Positions 11,066 to 22,211 of a DNA stretch of 64,000 nucleotides are shown here, in pieces. Source of the stretch: Euclidia mi (taxonomy: Eukaryota > Arthropoda > Insecta > Lepidoptera > Erebidae); assembly GCA_944739405.2 (NCBI GenBank), contig OX123193.2:6518331-6582330 (forward strand), read 5' to 3'. Position 1 is the first letter of the stretch, and the number at the start of each line of letters is the position of its first letter. The translations under genes and the position numbers were made by a program. The notes below the pieces were generated by a model. That model made no database searches. It was not told the origin of the DNA and saw nothing but the letters and a program-made list of their open reading frames with translations.

Positions 11066-11300
11066 CGTCCGTGTAGTGACGGATTAAGAATACGGAATGT
11101 CACCACCCCATATCATCCCCTGGGTGTCGTAAGAGCCGACAGAGGAAGCATATTATGCAGAGAACAGCACTGTAAGAGAAGGAAAAGTTGATACAAACCC
11201 TATACCAACCCGTTTGGCCAGCGTGGTATAGTAGGCCAATTCCTCCTTTCAAAGGAGAGGCCTAGTCCAGCAGTGGACTGTTAAAGGCTAAATGCTGATG
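11066..11300 (+). mobile_element. SINE family 3 (LINE-tailed repeat)
   Basis: Starts CCGTGTAGTGACGGATTAAG, contains GTCGTAAGAGCCGACAGAGG and GTTTGGCCAGCGTGGTATAG, and ends at GTCCAGCAGTGGACTG...GATGATGA. Other copies lie at 19160-19387 (-) and 23417-23656 (+). The 3' end resembles the tail of the RTE LINE at 31588-34816. No tRNA-type promoter is obvious in the head. Confidence 0.8.
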
Positions 11301-11925
11301 ATGAATCACTCATCTTACTATACTCATTCGACCACACACGTCCCATGGATAAAATTCTATGTAAAGGAGGCCAAAGCCGAGGTTAATCCCATGAAACTAT
11401 GAACACAAACTACACAAGTGATCCAATAAATTCGGCCTCTAATCAAATATTGGTGTTCGGGACGCCGTCTGACCCTAAACTTTAGATTGGTAATCAAACA
11501 ACGTTGCCATCTGTAATGCTCTTATTGCAAGTTAAGCAGGTTTTGGTTATAGACTGTGGTGTACCTAAGGACAAACTATTTTCAATGTCGCAAGGAATAG
11601 TTTTAGGCCTTTGATTAATTAGAACTGCATCGTTATGAAGCAAAAATAAGCAGACTTTAACATTTACTTACTGTTGATCATTCGGTATTTTGATAAAAAA
11701 TCGAATAGTAAATATTATTCGAATCGTATTTTAATTGTATGATGATAATATTAATATAATGATGGGTGTGCATTGCCTTGAATAAAGTCGTTTTTCCTTT
11801 ATATTTCTGGTGTAATTTTATAAACCGGAATCAACGAACGTAAAGAACCCTCTAAGGAACTATTTGAAAATATTACAAATTCTTAGTCGTTTATTTTAAC
11901 TGTAAATTGCTATTTTATTCGTGTT
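11301..11925. other. No recognised feature
   Basis: AT-rich non-coding sequence up to the poly(AATA)-type tail of the next element. Confidence 0.45.
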
Positions 11926-13144
11926 TTATTTATTTATTTATTTATTCAAGACAATACGATCATAACAGGCTTCACCCAATCCGATTGACATTGTTACAAA
12001 CATATAAGTACATGTAGAAAGTAAAATTAGAACACTATAACTCCCTTGACTAACACCTGATAGAGTGCGGTTGGGATATAACTACTATATTCTACGTACT
12101 GCTGCTGCTGCTACGTACGATCTCTGAGGTAACTCGCTAAAAAGGACAACGGGTCAGGAGTGAATCCCACCATCGCTAGTTTCGTCAAAAGTACGTTACT
12201 ATTCACGCTATCTTTTCTATTTAAAAGACTAAAGAAATTGAAGTGACAAAAAAAAACAATGACTCTGAGTTTGTTTCGGCTTTTCTTCTCAAGAAGTCAT
12301 TTAGCTAGGAAAAGCCGGCATCATCTAGAATAGGGTTTTGACATGTATAAGTGTTGTAAACAACCAAAATGCAGAAATAAATATGTCTTTATGTCTTTAT
12401 CAAAAGCCTTTTTGAAGTCAAAATAGGCAATATCAAGCTGTGAACCAATCAATAGACAGCTTGGTTCATAAAACATAATTATGAGGTTCGAGTTTGTGCT
12501 ACGACCTGCCCGAAACCCGTGCTGCGCATCACTAAACTGTGTACTTACCTGTGATGTGATGCATGTAGACAAGGCCGTCTCAAAAACCTTAGTGAATGTG
12601 GATAGTACTGCTACTGGTCTGTATCCACTTACCTCCGAGCTAGCGGCTCCTTTAGGAACCGGGGTTACTCGGTTACTAGTTATTTTCCGGGGTTACTAGT
12701 TATTTTCCACCCATCGGGGTACACGCGTTCCGTTAGGCAAAGATTGAACAAATGGCAAAGGGGATCTGCTAAAGATGTTCTACAATCTCTTACTATGTAC
12801 GGGGGAACCCCATCCAGACCCACAGATCGCTTAGGCTCAAAATGCGCAAGGGCTGTATAGACGTCCTTAAGGGACAATTGGCCATCATGCACGCGTGCGC
12901 CACGTTCGGGTGCTGCGAGCGCCGCAGCTGCCGCATCCAGCCGTGGCTCCTCCTGTTCATACACCATTGTAGTATATTCGTGCACATGAAAAAAACAACA
13001 AAAACTAGCGCATACCATTTCCAAAATTCTGACAAATTGCCTGCCGGTACAACGCTGCTTGCACGCAAAGTAACTCAAATTGCCACAGCTAAATGTACCT
13101 GACAAAAACATTGATTTCTTTGTTTTCAAGACTTCTTTACCATG
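11926..13144 (-). pseudogene. Jockey-like LINE remnant with RT blocks
   Basis: On the - strand the order is: HFEPKRSVGLDGVPPYIVRD (RT start, about 12800), YRPVAVLSTFTKVFE (about 12620), QHGFRAGRSTN and YFDFKKAFD (about 12500-12400), then after an insertion DSVNSNVLLTKLAMVGFTPD (about 12200-12140). A 3' untranslated end with an AATAAATAAATAAATA tail finishes it at about 11926. The RT palm and thumb are deleted between FLASYLRDRT and the 3' end. A short local duplication (GGTTACTAGTTATTTTCC at about 12673 and 12691) shifts the frame. The foreign block at 12222-12394 interrupts it. Confidence 0.8.
12222..12394 (+). mobile_element. 5'-truncated CR1-like 3' end inserted in the RT remnant
   Basis: About 173 bp nearly identical to 17665-17838, the 3' end of the CR1-like LINE at 13294-17838, including the terminal AATAAATATGTCTTTATGTC. 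It separates YFDFKKAFDK from DSVNSNVLL of the surrounding - strand RT, so it inserted after the host LINE was in place. Confidence 0.85.
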
Positions 13145-13293
13145 TATAGTCATCATCAGCCCTTTATACTGTCCCACTGCTGGGTACGGGCCTCTTCTCA
13201 TTATGAGAAGGGCAAGGCCATAGTCTACCACGCTGGCCTAGTGCGGGTTGGCAGACTTCACATGTCTTTCGAGAACATTATGGAGAATATTGG
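13145..13293 (-). mobile_element. SINE family 2, 3' part (split copy)
   Basis: Reads as the reverse complement of the distal half of the SINE at 45294-45598, from CATAATGTTCTCGAAA to GGGCTGATGATGA. Its missing head is found at 17839-18004. The two parts join cleanly if 13294-17838 is removed. Confidence 0.85.
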
Positions 13294-15262
13294 CAATGAA
13301 TGAGTTGGTGGCATCAAATAGTAACGAATGCTCAATAACATTGAACAATGACATCCCATTCAACCTCCAACACTCGCCAGCTTGCTCATTGCCAACATGT
13401 AACCCGGTTTTGCTAAATAGTTCTATAAACAATACAAAATCAAATATTAAACACACTGTAAATAAATTAAAAAATAACAAACTAGACAGTAAAACTATAT
13501 TAAAAATAAAAATAAAGTGATAATATTTAGTGACGAGATGGGAAAAGGTATGGGTCAGTTGTTGGCAAACACATATAATGATGGGTTAGTGATGAACTAC
13601 TGTTTGCCTGGGTTAAGTTCCATTGCTATTTTAGATAAAATTATAAACTTCTATTTTGACAAGGATACAACTTTATTGATTCTACTTGGTAAAAGAGGAT
13701 CTTTAAATAAAAGACTTTTATTCTATTATTACAGTAAATTATGTGAATTAAATTTTAATCAAATTATTATGCTCACTTTACCTTTCAGTAAAGGGTTGCC
13801 ACAGAAAGAAAATAATATTAGACATAGTCTTAATATAAATTTGTGTAGTTGGTCATACAATAATGATCAATTTCATGTTTTTGACTCTAACAATTATGTT
13901 AGTAAAGCTTTACATTTCACGCAAGATACTTGTTATCTGAATTCTTATTATAAAAGACAACTAGCTGAGTTGCTAGCATTTTGTATTGACATTTCAGCCA
14001 AGAATTGGGCTAATAAACGTGTTGCCGCATACAGCAACAAAATGACATTTATAATGATTCAGCCAATATTTTGGCTACACAGTCTGACATTTCTATTTAA
14101 ATTAAATAGTTCGACAATAGAGAATACCTCTTGCAATGACACTTTCATTAATAATGGGCTGGTATGTACGAATAAGCCCAATTCAACTAATAATACATTT
14201 AGAAATTCGCAAGTATTAAAACTGGTACATCAAAATATACAAGGTATGTCAAATAAAGATTTAGAAGTGGAGTTGTTCATGAACGGTGAATGCGTTGATA
14301 TTTTGTGTATAACAGAACATTGGCTTAAAGATCACCAGTTCATGTGCAATTTTAATAACCATCTAGTTGGTAGTTCGTTCAGCAGACAAAATGCAATAAA
14401 TGGTGGATCGTTGATTTTAGTTAACAAGCTGCTTAAATTTAAGAATCGTAGTGACATTGTTAGTTTCTCTGTTGAACGGACAGTAGAAATAGCCTGTTAT
14501 GAGTTGGACCAACTTGTTGTGTTGAGTGTGTATAGGCCACCATCGTCCTTCTATGATAACTTTGAAAGTGTCATGGATGATGTGTTACGGAAGCTATGCC
14601 ATCAAAATAAATCTATAATAGTAGGTGGCGATTTTAATATTAATTTACTAGAAGATTCCCTGAATTGCCACAAAATTAAGAATTTGTTCAAGTCATATAA
14701 TCTTGCATGCTTATTTTTGGAACCCACCAGGATAACTTCCACAACATCTACTTGTATAGACAATATATTTACAGATATTGTACCAGTTAGAAAGAAAATA
14801 ATTAACAAATTAACATCAGATCATTGTGGACAATCTAAAACATTTGCTATGCAGTCTAAAAATGTAGGTAGAAAGGAATTGGGTGTGGTGCCAAAAACTT
14901 TGCGTTGTCTGGAGGGACTTAAGGATAAACTCACAAGTACACTACCATACTTATGCTATAATAACGATCCCAATAAGTTGTACAATTCTTTCTTTGACAT
15001 GTACAGTACTATATTCAGTTCTATCTTTATCCCTAAGAGGATCTCAGTGGCTGGTACTACATCCTTTAGTGAATGGGCAACCACTGGAATTTATAAAAGT
15101 AGAAATAAGCTTTACGAATTATATGAACAGAAAGTAATTAATAAAAATGATGAAAAATTTTGTCAATACGTAAGAAATTATTCTAATTTATTTAAAAAGA
15201 TTTGTCGTGAAGCTAAGACACTTTATTTAGAAGCAAAAATTAAAACAGTGATAGTAAAATAA
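13294..15262 (+). pseudogene. CR1-like LINE: SGNH-like N-terminus plus endonuclease
   Basis: The main ORF (13517-15262, 581 codons) has two parts. The second half is a clear AP-type endonuclease: LVHQNIQGM (start), ITEHWLKD, VLSVYRPPSS, VGGDFNINLL and TSDHCG. The first 180 residues look like a weak SGNH/GDSL-esterase fold: VIIFSDEMGKGMG in place of GDS, TLLILLGKRGS as a block-II-like strand, and a DTCYLNSYYKRQLA helix near the end. A one-base frame change near 13512 links it to an upstream Asn/Lys-rich frame. An esterase domain is known in ORF1 of CR1 elements; here it sits in the same frame as the endonuclease. Stops at 15262 separate it from the RT. Confidence 0.75.
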
Positions 15263-17045
15263 AAGCAACATGAGATGTTATAAACAATGAGACTGGAAGG
15301 GTCAAGATTAAAAGTAACGATAACACGCTTCAAGTAAATAAAAAGATATTAAAATCAGATTTTGAGGTTGCCACAGTATTTGAAAATTTCTTCACAGACA
15401 TTCCAGTCTCAACCACTAAATACCTGAACTCATCCGCCAATGACGCCGAATCTCAACAGGTGTAACATTGAATTTAGATTTAGTTATGTCATTGACAGAG
15501 ATATTGTAAGAACTTTTAATACCCTTAATTTGAAGAAGACTAGTGATCTTTGGGGCAATTCTGTTGTGATTACGAAATCCATAATCAACACAGTAGCACC
15601 TGAACTGGCAATGATTTTCAATAGATGCATTGACTGTGGTGTGTTTCCTGATCAAATGAAAAGTAGTAAAGTAATTCCGTTATTTAAATCAGGTAGCACA
15701 TCTGACCCCACAAATTATAGGCCAATATCTGTGCTACCCACGTTTAGTAAAATTTTTGAAAAATTAATTCTAGGCCAGCTTCAAACTCATTTTAATAACA
15801 ATAAGCTGTTACATGAAAAACAATTTTGTTTTACTAGGGGTCGCTCAACTACCGATGCTGGAGTTGAGCTTTTAGATAGTATTTTTGATGCCTGGAAGGA
15901 GTCGCATGATGCTCTAGGAGTCTTTTGTGACTTATCTAAGGCTTTTGATTGCGTTTTTCATGAAACATTTATCAGGAAATTACATTACTATGGAGTTAAG
16001 AACACTGCTTTGGATCTCCTAACATCATATTTGAGTAATAGGATACAGAGAGTTGAGATAAATGGAAAAGTTTCTATGGGTTCAGTGGTCACAATGGGAG
16101 TGCCGCAAGGTTCAATTCTTAGTCCATTCCTTTTCCTTGTTTATATTAATGATTTGCCATATATTATGCAAAATAATGAAGAGATAGTGTTATTTGCTGA
16201 TGATACATCACTTATTTTTAAACTTAGAAGAGAACAATCAAATAATGATGATGTAAATAACGCTCTCTCTAAAGTAATTAGATGGTTTACTGCTAACAAT
16301 TTACTGTTAAATGAAAGAAAAACAAAATGTATACGATTTTCAAGACCGAATGTAAAACAAGTTAAACCTAATATATGTTTGAATGGATAAGAGTTGGATC
16401 TTATAGATAACACCGTATTCTTAGGCATAACCTTAGATTCTAAGCTACAGTGGGGCCCACATATAGGCCAGTTGTCGAATAGACTAGCTCTGCAGCGTAC
16501 GCGGTTTATAAAATTCGTCAGTTAACTGATATAGATACGGCCAGATTAGTATATTTTAGTTATTTCCACAGCATAATGTCATATGGCATTTTATTATGGG
16601 GCAACGCAGATGACATTCAAACTGTGTTTGTACTGCAGAAGCGGGCTATTCGTGCAATCTACAGTCTTGGTTCTAGGCATTCACTGAGGGAAAAATTTTA
16701 AGAAATTAAGATAATGACTGTCGCATCTCAATACATTTATGAGAATTTGTTATATGTCAAGAAAAATAAAAATATGTTTTCTAAATTCAGCGACAGTCAT
16801 AAATTAAATACACGAAACAAAAACAAACTTGTTCTACCTTCAACTAGACTACAAAAAATAAGTAACTCATACAAGTGTCAAAGCATACATTTTTACAACA
16901 AAATTCCAGGCAATTTTCAGAAACTAAGTATTAATAAATTCAAAGTATTTATTAAACAAAGCTTGTGTTCAAAAGGTTATTACACAGTTAAAGATTATTT
17001 AGCAGACAAAAAACGCCTGGAATTGAGTTTAAGAATTATGAATTG
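15263..17045 (+). pseudogene. CR1-like LINE: reverse transcriptase
   Basis: Continuation of the same element. A linker (DVINNETGRVKIKSND) leads to the RT: PTNYRPISVLPTFSKIFEKL, FCDLSKAFDCV with catalytic Asp, GVPQGSILSPFLFLVYINDL, and LFADDTSLIF with the catalytic Asp pair (ORF 15440-16390). A stop at 16388-16390 and a frame change near 16490 follow. The C-terminal part continues as FLGITLDSKLQWGPHIGQL, GILLWGN and FYNKIPGNFQKLSINKFKVF (ORF 16714-17046). Catalytic motifs are intact, but stops and frame changes make the copy inactive. Confidence 0.85.
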
Positions 17046-17059
17046 ACATTAAATTATGA

Positions 17060-17330
17060 ATTGACCTTATGAATTTTGACATTTTGAAATTAGTGACATT
17101 ATATTTTTATTTACATTTGTAGTACATATATCTTTACATTCTGACATTTTTGATTTGACATTTGTAATTTTATTTATTTTGTTTTGACATTGTTTGATTT
17201 GACATTGTTATTTTTTTGACATTTAAAATTACTTAAGTAATATATTATTATATTATTTTTTAGAAATTCTTAAATTGACATACAATAATATTTTCTGACA
17301 TTTAAATATATGACATTTTATTGCTTAAAT
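17060..17330 (+). repeat. TGACATT-rich 3' UTR segment
   Basis: TGACATT recurs more than ten times at irregular spacing, with T-rich filler, just after the RT stop of the CR1-like LINE. It is part of the element's 3' UTR; any role is unknown. Confidence 0.7.
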
Positions 17331-17838
17331 TTGTATTATTTTTACATATTGTTTACAACATGTATATTACAATGTATTAGCATGTAAAGTTGTGAGTACG
17401 ATGTGGGCATTATTAAACATATAAACAAATAGTTGTGGCAACCTGTCTGATGGCTTAGGCTGACATGCTTATGCATACACCTTCTGATGGCGTGGAGGCA
17501 TAGTGATACAGATCGTGCTGGCTCCCTCAATCAAGGCTGAGCCGTACGATTGCTGTTGAATGCGGGCCATCAGTGAGCCGAGTCAGCCTTAAGCGTCAGA
17601 TGATTTCCTGCATTGTACTTGCATACTAAACCCTTTTTTTGTCTGGACTTTAAAAGATCAAGAAAAGACTAAAGAAATTGAAGTGACAAAAATAACAATG
17701 ACTCTGAGTTTGTTTCGGCCTTTCTTCTCAAGAAGTCATTTAGCTAGGAAAAGCCGGCATCATCTAGAATAGGGTTTTGACATGTATAAGTGTTGTAAAC
17801 AACCAAAATGCAGAAATAAATATGTCTTTATGTCTTTA

Positions 17839-18004
17839 ACTCTCAGACGTGCAGGTTTCCTCACGATGTTTTCCTTCACCTTTTAGCAAGCGATAAATAA
17901 CAATTTAATACGCACATAACTCCGAAAAGTCATTGGTGCGCACAGTGGATTCGATCCCGGACCGTCCCGGACGTCGGTATCTCCGCTAGGCTATCGCTGC
18001 TTTA
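17839..18004 (-). mobile_element. SINE family 2, head part (split copy)
   Basis: The reverse complement starts AGCAGCGATAGCCTAGCGGA and carries a GGGATCGAATCC box B. It runs to the CTGCACGTCTGAGAG block, after which the element resumes at 13293. It is the tRNA-derived head of the copy split by the LINE. Confidence 0.85.
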
Positions 18005-18454
18005 TGTATAGATGAGGCACTTAATCTAATCGCTTTGGAAAAAACTGAGTGTGCTAATAGGAACAAAAATTCTACTCGCGCTAACTATTGTCCTGTGTGG
18101 AATAGAACATAGAACTCATAACACTCAGCGTCGTACTAAACAACGAGGTTACTACGAAATACGTACCTTTGCAGCCATTACAGACATACACATGAAATAG
18201 TACTTGCAAGATTTTCTGTTTATGAAAATCATGACGATAAAATTGCTCAGAAAATCGGTTATTCCTTTAACTTTCAATGTCCCGAAACAATTTCCTTTCG
18301 GAAATCGTACCTCAATCTATTCATTAGAATTTCATCATTACATTATTTTACGAAAAGAAGCATATTGTTTTGAATCTGTATAATATATAAATCCTTGCAT
18401 TACTGTCTGACTGACATACAAGCTACAGCATTGAGCTACAGCCAAAACTATTAG
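18005..18454. other. Non-coding; short Helitron-like trace
   Basis: No gene. About 18385-18445 (TATAAATCCTTGCATTACTG and on) resembles the start of the Helitron-like repeat at 54482 and 60846. Confidence 0.45.
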
Positions 18455-18727
18455 CAATGAATACAGATTTATATAGAAACGCAGTTCTGAAGGATTTCGT
18501 GTGCTGATTCCAAGTAGGGACTGTCTCCAGTTTAGTTCGTAGTTGGCGCCGTTGGCGGCGCTGGCGTCGTTCTCCGTCTCTCTCGCTCTCGTAGTTAAGA
18601 TACACTGGAGGAGAGAGAGACAGCTGCCGCAGCGCGACTGCCACGCCGCCAAGCGGCAATTTGAGTCGCAGAAAGTTTGTCTTCAAAGCGCCCAATGCGC
18701 CTCTATGTAAATATCTGAGCTCTTTGC
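18455..18727. repeat. Dispersed repeat, copy 2
   Basis: Second copy of the repeat at 1955-2273, sharing GCAATGAATACAGATTTA at one end and CTATGTAAATATCTGAGCTC at the other. It lacks the internal duplication of copy 1. An ORF in it is only a by-product of the CTCTCTCG repeats. Confidence 0.75.
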
Positions 18728-18901
18728 TATTAGGCGCAGGAAGCTAAAATATGGCAAGCATGTTCCTCGGTGACCGTGATGATGCACTAAGAAGGGATTT
18801 TTTAATGCCCACGGGCTCTGCTAAGAACAGTTAAATAAATAAAAAATGTGCGGACGTAGCTGCGAGTATCCTATAGTAGTAATTATAGAAAATTATTGCC
18901 T

Positions 18902-19155
18902 GGACTGCCTCGTTGGTCTCGCGGCATAAATGTGCGCGTGGGATTGGGAGGTCTCGGGTTCGATTCCCGATTCGGGCAAAGTGTTATTGGGTTTTCCCGT
19001 TAGGAAATTCTCAGTAGCAGCACGGAGTATGGTAATGTGCCCGGTACGACAATAGGCTCGACCCCTATTACGTGGGACTTAAAAAATCATGGCGAAATGT
19101 GGCTGTAACATTACACCTCTGCCTACATCTTTGAGGATACAGGCGTGAGTCTATA
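18902..19155 (+). mobile_element. tRNA-headed SINE (family 1), near complete
   Basis: The head GCCTCGTTGGTCTCGCGGC, box B GGTTCGATTCC, the body block ACGTGGGACTTA, and the tail CCTCTGCCTACATC...ACAGGCGTGAG are all present. This copy and 59766-60013 belong to a subfamily with a GTTGGTCTCGCGG head. Confidence 0.85.
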
Positions 19156-19159
19156 AATC

Positions 19160-19387
19160 GTCATCATCAGCCTTCAAAAGTCCACTGCTGGACTAGGCCT
19201 CTCCTTTGAGGAATTGGCCTACTATACCACGCTGGCCAAACGGGTTGGTATAAGGTTTGTATCAAGTTTTCCTTCTCTTACAGTACTGTTCTCTGCATAA
19301 TATGCTCCCTCTGTCGGCTCTTACGACACCGGATGATATAGGGTGGTGTCATTTCGTATTCTTAATCTGTCACCACACGGACTGAGT
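19160..19387 (-). mobile_element. SINE family 3
   Basis: Reverse complement of the family seen at 11066 and 23417. It begins (on +) with CATCATCAGCC and GTCCACTGCTGGACTAGGCC and ends at GTCACCACACGGAC. Confidence 0.85.
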
Positions 19388-19415
19388 GTATAAATAACTA
19401 AAAATTAAATTATTG

Positions 19416-19560
19416 CCTTACTGACTGACAGACAAGTCACAGCCAAAATTATTAGGCGCAGGAAGCATGTAGGGTGCACTAAGAAGGGATATCTTGAAAT
19501 TCCCACAGTATTGGGCTAAAACAGACATATTAAAAAATATATGCGGGCGTAGCTACGGGA
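19416..19560 (+). mobile_element. Helitron-like non-autonomous fragment
   Basis: Shares TTACTGACTGACAGACA, ATTATTAGGCGCAGGAAGC, GTGCACTAAGAAGGGAT and GCGGGCGTAGCTACGGG with the copies at 54482 and 60846. Its last 18 bp form the outer edge of the large inverted repeat. Confidence 0.55.
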
Positions 19561-20700
19561 TAATCACTACATAGTACAAAACAAAGTCTGTCTTCTGTCC
19601 GTCTTCTGTCTGTCTGTCCCTGTGTAAGCTTAAATTTTAAAAACTATGCAACGGATTTTAATGCGGTTTTTTAATAGATAGAATGATTCAAGAGGAAGGT
19701 TTATAATTATGAATAATTGACGCGGGCGAAGCCACTAGCGACGTCTAGTAATATATTGTCTCTTAGACTCAGTAGTATTCGCACTTTTATTTACGACTAA
19801 TCGAGTACCGTTAAGTTTACTACGATCTATTTCACCAACCCGCAATTATTTTTTATAGACACACGCCTGTATCGCCGAAGGGGTAGCGTACCAATAGCGT
19901 ACAATACCGTACCGCAGCGTGCAATTTAATCTCAAAAAAATCATTTTCCTGGTTGATAATATCATTTAAGAGTAACACTCTCGGTCAAAACAAATATTTT
20001 TCTTCAAATCAAGTCATCTTTATTGCTCAAATAAAATTGTGGTATTACAAAGATCGTTGTTGTAAATACTTTTAAACTTTCGCGACGTGTTCACATTGTT
20101 ATATTAATCTATTATGTATGTCGTGACCATGACTGGTGTACCCTATCACGACCAATATAACTCTTGCCGAAACGTCGAGGGAAATATAAGGTATTTTACC
20201 TATAATTTTCGGAAAGATATAAGACCACTGCTCCGCTCCCGTGGCTCATAGCGTGATGTTATATAGCCTATAGCCTTCCTCAATAAATGGACTAACTAAC
20301 ACTGAAAGAATTTTTCAAATCGGCCTGGTAGGTCCTGAGATTAGCGCGTTCAACCAAACAAACAAACTCTTCAGCTTTATATATTAGTACCTATAAGATA
20401 GCATATAGTCGAGTAATGTGTCCGGTTGACCCTTATTGCGTGGAATTTATTACACTATTAATATTTGTGATGGACCATTCCAATAATGGCAGTCGGCGTC
20501 AAATGCGCTCGGTTGGATATAATGGGGTCTTCAATGAGGCATATGATAAGCGAAATGTGGGGTATCACCTACAGTAGCAAGTAGACCATCACGGCATAGA
20601 CCTATATGTTTTAAAGATTTCATAGGTGTATTATCCCTATTAACACATTTACCTTTGATACAGAACACTTTGTGTCCATCTGTCTAGTGTCTGTCTGTGT
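19543..20700. repeat. Left arm of a 1,158-bp inverted repeat
   Basis: Reverse complement of 21054-22211. I compared the arms block by block and found one mismatch (GTGTTCAC versus GTGTACAC on the arm strand) and no net indel; both arms are 1,158 bp. The arm contains a Helitron-like fragment (20222-20395), a short SINE trace and no coding sequence. The outer edge starts in the Helitron-like copy at 19416-19560. Confidence 0.95.
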
Positions 20701-21053
20701 TTGTGTTCCCAATTTTTTTTTTGTTTATTTGTTACCACCTGATTCCATGTGAATTTCGGGCAATGCCTTCTTAGTGCACCCCTACACCTCCTAAGGAACA
20801 TGCCAAATTTTAGCTTCTTCCGCCCAGTAGTTTTGGCTGTATCTGACAGTCAGTCAGAAACACAAGAATTTTATATAATTATGTACTAACCACTAGACAT
20901 ACGTGCCACTCTTGCTGTCCAATTGAAGCTTAATTTAGACAAAATTTTAATTGTGGCATTCCTCTATTATCGACGAGCATCATAGAAACAGTTATGATAC
21001 ATAATTCAATATCATCATCATCATCATATCAGCCAAACGACGTCCACTGCTGG
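20701..21053. other. 353-bp spacer of the large inverted repeat
   Basis: Holds a Helitron-like fragment in - orientation (about 20733-20886: GCCTTCTTAGTGCACCCCTA, GACAGTCAGTCAGAAAC) and, at 21018-21053, the ATCATATCAGCCAAACGACG tail of an RTE LINE. The rest of that LINE resumes only at 22212. Confidence 0.75.
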
Positions 21054-22211
21054 ACACAGACAGACACTAGACAGATGGACACAAAGTGTTCTGTATCAAA
21101 GGTAAATGTGTTAATAGGGATAATACACCTATGAAATCTTTAAAACATATAGGTCTATGCCGTGATGGTCTACTTGCTACTGTAGGTGATACCCCACATT
21201 TCGCTTATCATATGCCTCATTGAAGACCCCATTATATCCAACCGAGCGCATTTGACGCCGACTGCCATTATTGGAATGGTCCATCACAAATATTAATAGT
21301 GTAATAAATTCCACGCAATAAGGGTCAACCGGACACATTACTCGACTATATGCTATCTTATAGGTACTAATATATAAAGCTGAAGAGTTTGTTTGTTTGG
21401 TTGAACGCGCTAATCTCAGGACCTACCAGGCCGATTTGAAAAATTCTTTCAGTGTTAGTTAGTCCATTTATTGAGGAAGGCTATAGGCTATATAACATCA
21501 CGCTATGAGCCACGGGAGCGGAGCAGTGGTCTTATATCTTTCCGAAAATTATAGGTAAAATACCTTATATTTCCCTCGACGTTTCGGCAAGAGTTATATT
21601 GGTCGTGATAGGGTACACCAGTCATGGTCACGACATACATAATAGATTAATATAACAATGTGTACACGTCGCGAAAGTTTAAAAGTATTTACAACAACGA
21701 TCTTTGTAATACCACAATTTTATTTGAGCAATAAAGATGACTTGATTTGAAGAAAAATATTTGTTTTGACCGAGAGTGTTACTCTTAAATGATATTATCA
21801 ACCAGGAAAATGATTTTTTTGAGATTAAATTGCACGCTGCGGTACGGTATTGTACGCTATTGGTACGCTACCCCTTCGGCGATACAGGCGTGTGTCTATA
21901 AAAAATAATTGCGGGTTGGTGAAATAGATCGTAGTAAACTTAACGGTACTCGATTAGTCGTAAATAAAAGTGCGAATACTACTGAGTCTAAGAGACAATA
22001 TATTACTAGACGTCGCTAGTGGCTTCGCCCGCGTCAATTATTCATAATTATAAACCTTCCTCTTGAATCATTCTATCTATTAAAAAACCGCATTAAAATC
22101 CGTTGCATAGTTTTTAAAATTTAAGCTTACACAGGGACAGACAGACAGAAGACGGACAGAAGACAGACTTTGTTTTGTACTATGTAGTGATTATCCCGTA
22201 GCTACGCCCGC
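21054..22211. repeat. Right arm of the inverted repeat, inserted in an RTE LINE
   Basis: Near-exact reverse complement of 19543-20700. It interrupts an RTE copy: CCACTGCTGGACA to the left and GCTGGACATAGGCCTCC to the right read as one sequence in the intact element. GCTGGACA is present on both sides (21049-21056 and 22210-22217), so the arm arrived with a short target duplication or joined through microhomology. Confidence 0.9.

Larger units (their letters stand above)
13294..17838 (+). mobile_element. Near full-length CR1-like LINE inserted in a SINE
   Basis: About 4.5 kb bounded on both sides by halves of one SINE family 2 copy (13145-13293 and 17839-18004). It carries the endonuclease and RT regions, then about 0.8 kb of 3' untranslated sequence ending in AATAAATATGTCTTTATGTCTTTA. 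The exact 3' end is confirmed by the independent copy of the last 173 bp at 12222-12394. No long target-site duplication is evident. Confidence 0.85.

Noticed and set aside
12842..13102. + strand ORF opposite the Jockey-like RT
   Set aside because: Antisense to clear RT motifs; no independent support.
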